A DNA stretch of 64,000 bases from Mytilus edulis (taxonomy: Eukaryota > Mollusca > Bivalvia > Mytilida > Mytilidae), in contig NC_092353.1 of NCBI RefSeq assembly GCF_963676685.1, positions 10,937,734 through 11,001,733 of the forward strand, given 5' to 3'. The translations under genes and the position numbers were made by a program. Shown one piece after another: positions 46,035 through 57,829 of the stretch; the stretch's first letter is position 1, and each line of letters opens with the position of its first letter. The notes beneath the pieces were generated by a model. It saw nothing but the letters and a program-made list of their open reading frames with translations, had not been told where the DNA came from and made no database searches.

Positions 46035-49000
46035 CTGAAATGTAACAACAAAGTATGAATCACTATTACCTCACCACCAGTGAGAATGAATGTTATATTA
46101 AACAAGCAATGATAAACAAAACTTAAAGTTATGCAAAATCTTGTGAATAGAAACTTAATTTCGGTGTAAAATAATGTTTTCAATAATTATTTAATTTTAC
46201 GACCATAAATTTATCGGACGCCATCACGAGTTGGTTGACCGTTATGGAATAACCGTTTCACAAATGATATCGGATATGTTCCTTACGTCGTAACTACAAT
46301 TTCATTCCCTTTCATGAATGTGACCTACCGAATTAGACTATTTACCGGATTAAAATTTTGTAATCACATAAGCAACACGACGGGTGCCACATCTGGAGCA
46401 GCATCTGCTTACCCTTCCGGAGCACCTGAGATCACCCCTGGTTTTTGGTGGGGTTCGTTGTGTTTATTCTTTAGTTTTCTATGTTGTGTCATGTTTACTT
46501 TTGTTTTTCTGTTTGTCTTTTTCATTTTTAGCCATGGCGTTGTCAGTTTGTTTTAGATTTATGAGTTTGACTTTCCCTTTGGTATCTTTCGTCCCTCTTT
46601 TATCCCCAAAAAATGACCGTGTTAATGATGTGATTGATTTTTTGGGTGTTTTAATGCAACTTTAAAGAACCGCATTTAGGCTATGGGGGGCGGCCAATTT
46701 TTACTGGTGGAGGAAGCCGCACTGCCCGGAGAAAACACCGACCTTCGATAGGAATACTGACAATCCTAGTCAATTAAGATTGGAATCGAGTGCACCAGCA
46801 CGAGCGCGGTTCGAACTCACAACCTCAGTGTTGACTGGCCAGTGATTACAGTAGTAACTACTAAGTCCACTCAGCCCCCGATGCTCCTTGTACATGTGTT
46901 AGTGATGTGTAAGGCTATCCTATACTATGTTAAAACTATCATCTGAGCCGAAACGAAAACCAGTCTTTTCCACGGTGGACAAAATACCTTTTGTAAAATA
47001 CAGTTGTAGCAGCTAATACGACGGCTAGGGTCCATCCGATAACAGCAAAAACCAATGGTACCAATTGAGTACATGTCTCTGACAAAAATGTATGAAATAA
47101 AAAGAACAATTAGGCCAAATTTACATAAAAAATGTTACCTGATGAGAGCGTTTCTTTGTTTACATTGAAAACGACGTAATGACAAAAATGACGTCACATC
47201 TCAAATTCCTAACACGACCAACATCGGAAACGTTACAGTATTTCCCTTTTCTTTTTAACATAAAATTATGTTAGAATTAAAAATAAAATTGATACGGACT
47301 TCGACCTCTTTCACAGGTTACGCCTGCCTAATATTAAAATTGACAAAAACGATCAATTCTGCCAAGATATGACATGAACATTACATTCCATAAAAACACC
47401 CATATATGAAAAATTACAAACACAGCGAGGTAACTGACTCTTTGTTGACTGAACTATATCATCAAAACATGGCAAAGACTCAACAAGAGAATGAATTATC
47501 AACACTATAATATCAAAAATCATCGTTTTAGCCATTTCCAATTGAACTCAAAGTTTGTTCTTACATTGTGCTGATATACCACTGTCCTGTAGATTAGGGG
47601 TGGATTGAGCGCTCACATACACGTTAAACCTACTATAATTTTTATGTGGTCGTCCCAACTCAGGAACCTGTAAAGCAGTTGTCGTTGTTGATTGCTGTTT
47701 GAAATATTTGTTTTTTGTTTATTGTTTTGTCATTAATCATGCCGTCTGAATTTGTTTTCTCAATTTCTTCATGTTTGGTACCACTGTTTTTTTTTTCTAA
47801 TTATTGAAGGCCATTCGCTGGACTAAAATGTCCTAAAGGGACCCTATAGGATAATTACCTCATTGCATGTCAATCATACCAAAATTCCCTTATTTTTTAA
47901 AGACATGTCTCTTTATACCTGAATCAATAGTTGTTTGCAGTTTCAATACTGTTGTCGATATTGTCTTCCGATCGGATAAATGTGTGTGTACTTCTTCAGA
48001 ACCACTTGATTCTACTGTTGTCGATATTGTCTTCCGATCTGATAAATGTGTGTGTACTTCTTCAGAACCACTTGATTCTACTGTTGTTGATATTTTCTTC
48101 CTATCTAATAAATTTATGTGTACTTCTTCAGAACCATTTGATTCTATTGTTGTTGATATGAATTTCCAATCTGAGAAGTCTGTTTGTACTTCTCCCGAAC
48201 CATCTGATTCTACTGTTTTTGATATTATCTTCCTATCTGCTAAATCATTTTGTCCTTCTCCAGAACCATCTAATTCTACATCTTCATCGTCACTGACAGT
48301 ATTGGTGGTAATAGATAATTTAGCACCTACAGGGAAAGCAGTCGGAGTTGATAATGAGCGGTTGAGTAGAGAGTAGTATTTTTTTGGTTTAAATGAATGT
48401 AAATGCCGCTATAACTTGATACTGTTATCTAGACTTGTCCTAATTTATTAAAGGCACATGTGTTATACCCAGTGGATTTGATAGTCTACTTTAATTCATA
48501 TTACAGGCTTGTCAATTCTTCAGTACACACTTCTAACAGCAACTGTCGTAAAATATTTGACACTCCAAATATGTATGCATCGTCTCGTTTAACAAATAAC
48601 TATTGTTTTTTTTTACAAAAATAGGAATCGTTCAGATCCGCGATGATTCCAACAACATATGCATCCAAGACGTTATCGGTATACTTGCGTTATCTATAAT
48701 TTTACAAGCACAGTTACGTTTTTACTAAAGTGACAATTCTCCCTGTGAGCTACTTCATTTTCCTCTTGCAACCCGTTTGTTTATCAAACATCTTTTATGC
48801 AGACAACTATTCGAGGTGCTTGCTTTGCTGTATTCGTACATTATTGCCTGATAATTTTATCTAGATGTGTCCCATGGTATTTGATTTAATTATATTGCAG
48901 TATTTTGCTGTGGCAATGTCGGTCATTTTATTTACAGACGTTTTTATACTTATGTGATGATGATGTTCTGTTTTAAAATACGTGTATACACGATGGAGTA

Positions 49001-51633
49001 TATTTACTACTTTTATATGTTTAAACTAAACTTTTCATCATGTCTAGGGAAAAATTACTTATTCACAGTTCGTACCAAGCAAGCTTGCTTAATTTCAAAA
49101 TCAAACAGCCCCTTTGGTATACAAATATATGCTTCCTTATTCTATAATACCTCACCTCGGTTCCAGGAAGTTTGTGTTGTAACGGTACTCTTACTCAAGA
49201 TACCCGATATATAAAACTGAAAAACAAAATTTACAGCTATATTAAATTTATGAAGCATCAAGGCAGTTAAATGTTCTTAAAAGAATTGGAAAACATCTAT
49301 CTAAATTGGGAAGGTTAACTATTTATCATTCATATATTATGTCTAATTTCAATTATTGTCCTGTGGTTTGGCATTTTTGTGGGGAGGGACCAGGGTAATA
49401 CTAAAAAGATGGAAAAAATACAAGAACGTGCCTTGAGGTTCATATATGAAGATTTTGATAGTGATTATGAAACTCTGTTGTTAAAATCTGGTTTACCTTC
49501 TTTAAAAATAAGACGCCTAAGAATGATGGCAATAGAAACTTTTAAAATATTACATAAAGAATCACCGGTGTATCTCCATGATATCATTAATTTTAAAAAT
49601 GTATCTTATACTTTTAGAAAACAACAAACTGTTGAAATTCCACAGGTGAGAACCACACATTTTGGCCTTCATTCATTAAGATATGCCGGAGCTACACTAT
49701 GGAATGAGTTGCCTGACACGATCCGTGCACAGACAAACCTAAACCAGTTTAAAAGTATGATCAACAACTGGAATGGCAACTCATGCAGGTGTGGCTCCTG
49801 CAGATCTTAATACCTTTATTTTATTTTGTGTTAAATGTTTGTTCCATGTAGCTTATAGAAATTAGTTTGCTTTATTTATTTCATTCTGCTTTGCATGTGC
49901 TTATGTTTCAGTTTTAGTGCTTTGCTTGCATGTGCTATGCTTTTTATTTATGAACTTTTTACTTGCAATATAGCTATCATAATTTGTATGTCTCATATGT
50001 GTGTTTTATGTATCTTAATATGTGTGTTGTTATTGTTATTAATGTCGGCAAAAAGCTCTACAGAGCTTATGTTTGTATTTAATGTAACCCGACTTGAAAT
50101 AAAATTTCTTATCTTATCTTATCTTATCTTATCTCACATTGAGAATAATGATATCCCTAAAAATTAATTACATCTGAATCAAGATCTGTATAATACATAC
50201 AAGGTATTATTAACAATGTTTTAATGTGTAACAGGTTTACTGTTATACTGAGCTATATGAATTGTATGCTATAAATAATTTGATGAAATCTGTTTTATCA
50301 GCAATCAAAACTGGGCTTCGTAGTTACCGATTATTTTTATTTATTACCTCCATTATACTCAAGATTTACATTTTTAAACACAATTATATACAAGAAAAGA
50401 GCAACATATAATTACAAACTACAATTAAAGCACAAAAAACCCACACATTTTACATAAAATATGTATATCAAATATTTTAGTGTTTAAAATTAAATCCATG
50501 CTGAAATATTCACCTTTAAACTTTCCATACAGATGAAATATATATTCGATCTGCCAAACAGCACATCATATTTCTCTGGTTGTCAGAATTCACAGATTTT
50601 ATAACATTTCTAATACCATCGCCATCATCTGGCAGATTCTGAACTGAAACTACATATGTCAAGGGCGATTTAGCGGCGGAACCGTCGCTTTTATGGTCAT
50701 TGAAAGAGAACAAAAGATACCAATGGAATAACCGAAGTCATCAGCCGAAGACAAAAGGATATACCATGACCAGAAACGATAAATGATTGTCGTATGTGAT
50801 ATGTTTTAGTTTAAAACAAATCTTGTTAACTATTTTTTTAACTATTGAGCTGCATGGTGAAATACTATGTAAAGACTTTAAAATAAAAAAAAATGTAATA
50901 AACATATGGCAGTGGTAATTTGTCGACTCTGATTAAAATATCTTAATTCAAACCGGTAAAATAGCCTTTTTTCTATTGAAATTGCTTTTTGCCGGCACCA
51001 GTAAAATAGTGAATGTGTTGCCATAACTGGAAAATAGAAAGTATGTTATTTTGTTGGCGGCTCTAGGTAAACAGAAGCCATGCTGAAAATTATTTTGTTT
51101 TAACAGATACAATTTAAAGAATTATCATTTCAAAAGCAAAAAAGTTAAAAATAATGTTATTTTTATGCATACATGTAGCATTAGACTGACTGATTTTAGA
51201 AATTATTCGAACTACATGTTTTGGTATGATAATACTGCTACAAATTAATGCTCGATATTTTTGTTCTTGTTATAAATTCTTATTTACACTTTGACTCATA
51301 AATGTTTTAAAACGATTATAGGTATCTCAGATAGGTAAGCTGTTTTCTTATTTAACTACTGGTATATCTGTAATTATTTGATTCTTTTATGTTGACAGTG
51401 CACATTTTCAAATTACTTTTCAAAAGTAAATATTAAATTTCACTCCTCACAAAGAACCGGCTAGATAACAAATTCACTATATAGCTGGTACCGGTAGAAT
51501 ATACGTTTTCAAAAGAAATGTGCGATTTTGCCGGCTTGAATTAAGATATTTTGATCAGAGCCGGCAATATAGCCACAGCCTAAACATATATACTTACACA
51601 TAAGCAATATAGTCCGATGAAATATTTCAACAT
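45896..51633 (-). CDS. ITAM-bearing type I membrane protein, paralog B
   Basis: Five exons: 51598-51633, 49156-49216, 47919-48326, 46988-47078, 45896-46034. All are GT/AG with the same phases as paralog A; 735 bases in total (244 residues). The order is a signal peptide (MLKYFIGLYCLC, then FYISGILS), TSWNRG, an acidic segment with DGSGEG, five 22-residue units, a transmembrane helix (LVPLVFAVIGWTLAVVLAA), and a tail with YSDL, YSTI and YEDI each eight residues apart. The exon 1 donor is a strong GTAAGT. Length difference from A comes almost wholly from the repeat expansion in exon 3. Both copies are open with no stops, suggesting both are functional genes. Function is not known; the tail suggests kinase-coupled signalling at the cell surface. 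Confidence 0.75.
46205..46605 (+). mobile_element. 3' end of a bivalve RT element, copy 3
   Basis: Starts within RHHELVDRYGITVSQMISDM and continues through the shared 3' tail to GTCCCTCTTTTA. Inserted in intron 4 of paralog B. The open frames at 46314-46556 and 46384-46665 fall in its tail and are not genes. Confidence 0.7.
46670..46890 (-). repeat. tRNA-derived SINE
   Basis: On the minus strand GGGGGCTGAGTGGACTTAG looks like a tRNA A box and GTGAGTTCGAACCGCGC like a B box about 50 bases on. The spacing suits a tRNA with a long variable arm (Ser/Leu type). A body rich in GC follows to about 46680. Confidence 0.6.
46988..47078 (-). CDS. Paralog B transmembrane exon
   Basis: 91 bases, acceptor TTTTTGTCAG, donor AAAAG|GTATTT. 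Encodes TCTQLVPLVFAVIGWTLAVV and the end of the helix. Three residues shorter than in A, and with a Cys just outside the membrane that A lacks. Confidence 0.75.
47919..48326 (-). CDS. Paralog B ectodomain exon with five 66-bp repeats
   Basis: 408 bases, open throughout. Five 66-base units (47948-48277) each encode about 22 residues of the form VESSGSEEVHTHLSDRKTIS plus TT. The two units at 47948-48079 are nearly identical; the others are more diverged. A unique acidic lead, SDDEDVELDGSGEG, precedes them. Serine/glycine next to acids in every unit suggests an extended, possibly heavily modified stalk. Confidence 0.8.
49156..49216 (-). CDS. Paralog B exon 2 (signal peptide end)
   Basis: 61 bases, acceptor TTTTTCAG, donor GAG|GTGAGG, encoding FYISGILSKSTVTTQTSWNR. 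The equivalent in A (41871-41931) encodes FYMSALSSKSIGTKKTSWNR. Splice sites are identical in both; plus-strand open frames over these spots are antisense shadows. Confidence 0.7.
49243..50136 (+). mobile_element. LINE 3' end with (TTATC)n tail
   Basis: A 5'-truncated LINE inserted in intron 1 of paralog B; the matching place in paralog A lacks it. It carries the ORF2 C-terminus described next, a short 3' UTR, and ends in about five TTATC/TCTTA repeats (50108-50133), a typical RTE-like microsatellite tail. Confidence 0.75.
49250..49810 (+). pseudogene. LINE ORF2 C-terminal domain
   Basis: Opens RQLNVLKRIGKHLSKLGRL, then VVWHFC. After a frameshift near 49385-49395 it has a 143-residue open frame: KKMEKIQERALRFIYEDF, LKIRRLRMMAIETFKILH, and FGLHSLRYAGATLWNELP. 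This is the thumb and C-terminal region of the bivalve reverse transcriptases usually annotated as jockey-like. The long open stretch implies a recent insertion. It reads opposite to the host gene. Confidence 0.75.
50516..50713 (-). CDS. Unidentified 65-residue ORF in intron 1 of paralog B
   Basis: Reads FNDHKSDGSAAKSP, then VSVQNLPDDGDGIRNVIKSV and NMMCCLADRIYISS before a stop. It looks like real protein sequence but I do not recognise it. The first 14 residues persist in intron 1 of paralog A (about 42191-42235, as FKDHKSDGSAAKSP), where the rest is deleted. It could be a lost or alternative exon, or a fragment of a captured gene. Confidence 0.35.
   Translation of the reverse strand: MFSFNDHKSDGSAAKSPLTYVVSVQNLPDDGDGIRNVIKSVNSDNQRNMMCCLADRIYISSVWKV
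50908..51580. mobile_element. MULE-type MITE with 9-bp target duplication
   Basis: Inverted ends start GGCAGTGGTAATTTGTCGAC and GGCTGTGGCTATATTGCCGG and stay similar for about 130 bases, sharing AAAATATCTTAATTCAA. TAAACATAT lies on both sides (50899-50907 and 51581-51589), a nine-base duplication typical of Mutator-like elements. Paralog A has the unoccupied site (AATAAACATATAAAG). The insertion is within intron 1, close to the exon 1 donor. Confidence 0.75.
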
Positions 51634-51830
51634 TTTTAATTAAAAACCTACTATAAGATATTGGTAATTTAGTTCAAATGTATCATTTAAATATGAATAT
51701 ACAACATCAAAAGTGAACAAGGAAGAATTACAGAAGAGCAGGAGCTAATTTAGAAAAACTCGATTGTATTTAAGTGATGGGTTTCCTATATGATAATGTA
51801 GTACCAGGAACATATATATATATTTATACT
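51634..51830 (-). promoter_or_regulatory. Conserved upstream block of paralog B
   Basis: Counterpart of 42840-43015. It keeps CACTTAAATACAATCGAG and ATCATATAGGAAA at matching distance from the ATG, while sequence between it and the ATG has diverged more. Likely core promoter and 5' UTR. Confidence 0.5.
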
Positions 51831-52239
51831 GTTCCTAGGAATTATTAAGCCCTCTTATACGATTTAAAATGTATTCCTGTAAACGTTTCCGTTTTATAAA
51901 AAGTAATTTGATTTTTTCATTAGAAATAACCTTGTTAGATATACTATCCTAGTGATGGGTTTTTGAAACTTTACATTTTAGACCCTTTTAACAAACTTCC
52001 CATTTATGGAACCTCAAGTATTAAGATGATACATAATCTCATAAAAAAAAATGTCCAGTTATGAGTAACAACCCCAAAAAACGAATCTTTTTTAGTTTTA
52101 AAAGATTTACAGTAGTCCTAAAAAGAAACAGTAATTCAAAAAACTCTAATCGCAGGGATATGTCTCGCCTTTTTGTAATTTTGATTATGCAAATGTTGAA
52201 ATCAAAAACAGCACTATTTTAACATGTTACATAAGTTTT

Positions 52240-53490
52240 GCAAATATTAAAAGTCAATGAACCATGACTGAGGTACATGGTTAAACAAAAGATGTGCCAA
52301 TGCTAATACAACTGCACACCACATATGCCATTAACTTATTATAAAAATCTAAACACAAACATTAATTTTTTAACTATGTAAAAGTTTCAAGGTAAATAAA
52401 CCATGAAGGTTGCAGTCTTGTAATTGACTGCTCAATAGGTTTACATGCAAAACAGCTGATTTTTGAAAATAAAAAAATGCTACGTAGAATTTTTTGTTCA
52501 TGTTCATATTATGTATGTACTAAATGTGAATTGTGATTTAATCGGAAAAAAAGTGGGTCATACCACGAAGAATAAAAAGTTATGTAACCCTTAAGTCAAA
52601 CCTTTTTTTTCCTACTTTCTGTTTGCTGTTTTTATTAAGCCGCACCACTTCCAATAAACACGATATCCTTCCCCTTTCCTGAATATATATCCCCAAAAAG
52701 ATGCAAGATTTTTTTTCAATTTATATATATGTTTCAATTCAGCATAAACCTATAATCAAACAGAAAAAATTGAGTCCAGAAAAAAAAATCAGAAAAAATA
52801 GACTATTTTGTTTCCCTTCATGTTTTGACCCAAAACTGAAGTTGTAATAAAAGACTGGTACCTGAAAAGGGGGTGGGGCTACATCAATCACCATTTAAAC
52901 AGTACTCGCAAGTGCCAATAAATTTTCATACCAGATACTGATCTAATCACAAACTAATACATTTAAATTAAGCAAAAGTGTCAAAGTCTATTGACCATGA
53001 CTGAGGGGACTGGGCCAAATATTCTTCATGGAAACGAGATGTACTAATGTTTATACAAAAGAATGCCAATAAACATTGGCCTACCACTAATGGTTCCCAT
53101 CACAAACTAATACATGTTAACTCAGCAAAATGTTTAGTCAATAGACCATGACTAAGGAGGTAGAGTCCAATAATCTTCATAGAAACCGAGACATATATGT
53201 GTATATATGTCTCTGATGGAAATGAGATATGAGGATGCTTATACAACTGCTCATCAAATATCATTTACCTATCACAAGCGGTTCCCCATAAACTGATCTA
53301 ATCACAAACTAATACACGTTAAAATCAGCAAAGTTTCTAAGTCAATAGATCATGACTGAGGGGCAGGGCCAAACAATCTCCATGGATATGAGATGTGCGA
53401 ATACTAAAACAACTGCATACCTAATATCTTTAACTTACCACTAGTGGTTCACCTTAAACTTGACCTTATCACAAACAACTACTAGTTACC
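52240..53490. repeat. Degenerate tandem repeat, about 150-bp unit
   Basis: AGTCAATAGACCATGACTRAG recurs in variants at about 52255, 52990, 53140 and 53345. It is followed each time by GGGCCAAAxAxTCT, GAGATGTGCxAATxCT and ACAACTGC, then by ATCACAAACTAATACA. Copies are well diverged. No gene. Confidence 0.6.
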
Positions 53491-56400
53491 AAACATTAAC
53501 ACTCTTTCATGATCCATCCCTAGTAAAAAGTCCAACAAATGACTGTCACAAGAATATTACTATAATTAGTACATATGTATCATCTATGTATTACTATGCC
53601 AAAAACAGTATTATATCAACACTTTCATTTTTATAAATTTCTTTGTCCTTGTACCATGGTATATCTGGTAAACCTCTTATGATGAAGGGTTATACAACAG
53701 TAAGTCTAAAACCTTTTTATGTGTTGCACAAAAGTGTTCAGTGAAAGAGTATAAAATGATCCATTAGTGGATGCTTAAACACAAACTAGAGGATTGTGAT
53801 GAGGGCCCCACAGCATGTAAATAAGGAAATTGTGTTTCAATCAGGGTTATTCACGTACATGTATATACACACACTTAGTTTTATCCATGAACTAACAAAG
53901 TAAGAGATCAAAAATGATTTGTAATGGACAGACAATTACTATAGACCAACCACTTATTAATTGGCAGGGCCCTTATGATAGGATGAAAGTGTATACATTG
54001 TATATTATGTAAAGTAACGTACCACAGAACTGCAAAATCAGCATCATATACAGACGTATTATTTTGATTGTACAAGATGACAAGTCTATATATGGTCCTG
54101 CTAAACAAATCAGTGAGCTTGATAGAGAAGTATCAAATACTAGTTTTAAAGTCTTTAATCTTACTCAGGTGAGGATAAAACCATCAATTTTCAACACTTA
54201 AAGCGACATATTACAATAAGACCATTGAGATTATATCAAGATTAGTAGATAAACAAAACAAAGATATTGGTATCTACATTTTTATTTTAAATGTTCTAAG
54301 AACTAAGGAGATCAAAATAAACAAATTTTGATTTTAAATCAACCAGGAAGGTATACATTGTCATTCATGTGTGTCCTGTAAACAAATCCAACAAATTGTA
54401 GAATTGAAAGCAAAGATACCTAGATTTCAAGAAACTGTATCATAGGGTCTTATTGTTATTTTACTTTAAACAACCTCATTTCTTTAAAATAATAAGCAAA
54501 AACATTTCTAGGGATTTATTGATCAATTACCGTCTAAAAAAGATGTAAAAATATTGCATCTGTGTGGATGTGCATATTTTAAAGCAAAGCCAATTAAATT
54601 ATGGGATGTTTTTAAATTGTTTGCTTACAGGCATTATGGTTTAACAAAACTGAACAATTATAACTAGAATATGAAAATCTAAATAATCTGTTTATAAAAT
54701 ACAACAAAAGTATAAACAAACAATCAACAAAATTGAGCAGTTATGAAAATGTCATGTAAAAGAACAAAATAAAGTAAAATATTCAGGAAATATATTCTTG
54801 GAAAAAAGAACTGTTATCCTCGTATCAGTATGAATTTCCTTCCTTTTGTCCATACAACTACAAGTGAATTTTTACTACAGATTTTACTACATTGATGAAG
54901 GATTGATTTTATTTCTGGGTAAAGGAGGATAGGTTACACAGTTATAGGAGTTTAGTTTCCTCTTACAAATGCAAATATTTGACAGTACATAAGTATAAAC
55001 GCCATAACATAAAAAATCTTGTATAGTTAATTTATATTTCTTGAACTAATGCAATTCAGTACATTATATCCAAATTTGAAAAGTTCTCAACATCTTCATT
55101 TTCTTGGACCAAAACCAGATCTTTTGAAAATACCCCCTAATACATTAATAATTCACAGTAATTTGGTTAAGTTCCAGTAACTGTTAGTGTCATAATACAG
55201 AAAGTGTCTTTTTTTCCTAACTGTTGTGGAAATGTAGTTATATACCATTATATCATTGTATATATTTATGGACATAAAAAATGAAGTACAATATTAAAAT
55301 TAACAATGTCAAATTTGGCACAAACAATTTTCTATACTGATAAAAATAACAATAACATCATTGACAGGAAAAATGTGATATTCTCATACACAAATGTTTA
55401 AATTAATACTTAATTAAACAAAAAATGATGCATATACTTTTAAGCGTTCATTCACAACTATGAAGATGTTACTATATGTGAAGACTTTATATTCCATTTG
55501 GGGTTAAATTAAATTTACCATAATATATTCAAACTGAATCTGTCAATTTTTATTTTATTCATTCTGCATCATTTTTTTTATTGAAATGTTCATGTAGTGT
55601 ATTGGATTAACTTTTGTTATTAATCTATTTTACTTTGTGTGAATAAAACATCACTCATTTAACATGCCATTAAAAGATAACTACATTGAGATTTAAATTT
55701 GTCACATTCATACACACTGATAATATATATGTGAATTATTTTGAAATTTTTATGTAAGAGTATAGTAACAATTTTAATAAAGATGGTCAGTTCTACTTTT
55801 GAAGACAGCAAATCTACATTGTTTTCTTCAGCAGAATATGAGTGGAAATTATTGCACTTAAAGAACACAATAAAGTATAGTACTAATTGAACTTCGAATA
55901 TTAACAGATAAACTTTCAGACAACTGACAATGTATTATACAAGTTTTAAACATCTTCAATCATATCATAAAATTGACAAAATGTATTGCAATAAAAATAT
56001 GTGCTAACTTGTCAAAAAATGTTTTTAAAAAAGTTGGAAATTATCCGTACCAGAACTAGAAGAAAAAGATAAAAAAAAAAGTCAGTAGAACTTGCAAATT
56101 CAAACCTCCTTTTTTCCCAGTTGAACACACACAATTGAGTTTATATTTTACTAAGAGGAAACCCCAAAATTGATCAGAATAAAATTAAAAATGGAAATGT
56201 TAAAAAGCCATAACTATGTAGGGAATATTTTCTAAAAGGTTTATTTAAACCAGTTACTTGTTTTGTGAGAATTGTGGATATATATTGACCATCAACACTT
56301 CGTATGTACAAATGACAAAAAGTTATATATAGTATGAAATTTCAGTATGAAACTTTAGTACAAAGGGTAAAAGTTGACAGGCACTCAGGCTGTCTTAAAA

Positions 56401-57829
56401 TTCATTGAAATTCAATCCATGATATTGAAAGATTTGCTCGTATAAATGACTGACAGATAAAGGAATGAACAAATTGATCATAATACTTGTTCCTTCGTTA
56501 CTCAGTGGGGGATGCAATATTGTAGAAATGTTACAACGGAAAATCAAATCCAACAAACTAATATTGCTTATGTTAAAAAAAATCAATTAAATAAAAAAAG
56601 AAAGCTGAATACATACCAAGCTAAATTGGCTAAAATTATATAAAGCATTGGCATGAAGCAAAAGTATGGTAAAGCTAATGTAATTGAATTTCAAGGTTCA
56701 TTGAAAGGTGACATTAAGCTAGAAAATGAATGGCACAATTACTAACAAAGAAGCACTCCATCTTAATTTTTTATGTGCAAGTGACAGACTCAAAATTAAT
56801 ATATTTCATTAAAGCTTGAAGACTCTGCAACATAAATTTGTGGTGAGAAAAATAATACGAGTCTAAAGATAAATTATGTCTTAAAACAACTTGTGATAAG
56901 AGCTATCGTATATGACTAAAATATCAACTAATTCATATTAGCTTCGACCAGACTCAACAACAATTTTGAAACAGTGGGATGTTGATAAGCACAACATATT
57001 AAACTGCTACATGGAAACAATATTAAAACAGTTTGATAATTATCAAGCACAATATTTTCACTATGCACCAAAACTAAAGTCACAACACATAAAAAATATA
57101 CATAACATACATACATTGAATATACTCATCTTTAATTTCTACCCTGTGTTAATAACTCACAATTTAATACTTTTAAAAACTTTTTGTGATCAATTTTTTA
57201 TTTTGTCTTTATCTCATATGTAGTAATACAACCAAAAAGATAACATTTTAACATTTGCAGTGTAGAAAGATTATCCACAGCACTAATTATCATTAAATAA
57301 TAACTCCACCAAGATGGGCTATAATTAACTGGTGGTATCACCCAATATACTCATTTACTCTAAAAACATTGGAAGACCTAGAAGAGTTATCATACCGTAA
57401 CATACAACCAATCAGATTACTTATCAACCAGGATCTCATTTATCCAAATATTATGCATTAATCACACACTTTGGCCTTTAGATGACAAAGGTATATCATA
57501 AAACCAACATGTCCAGCACATTGTAGCATATCTTTTAAAAAAACATAAGTTATCACAGTACTATAAATAAAATTTAAGAATTGTAAAATATCTAGTTTTT
57601 CTTGTTTAAAAGGGCATTGAAGGTAAAAATGAAAATCAGTCTTGATTATGCGATACTTTATCTCCAATGGCAAGCAATAAGTATCCAGGTGTTCAATAAA
57701 CACCTAGAATCATTTGAATATATTAAGTATTTTACATAAAAAAGTCACAAATATTTGATTTTTAGATATTTACATTCACAAACACAATTCTTATCACAAC
57801 ATTTTTAACAAATTAACAATGTTTTAATA
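53490..57829. other. Non-coding; downstream of DENND5
   Basis: No exon, RNA gene or strong repeat is visible. Part of it is presumably the DENND5 3' UTR; several minus-strand AATAAA-type signals occur, so the polyadenylation site cannot be chosen by eye. Confidence 0.4.

Noticed and set aside
46314-46665. Two hydrophobic plus-strand open frames
   Set aside because: They lie in the 3' tail of the RT element; the same tail at 4378-4569 gives a different short frame, so neither is a conserved protein.
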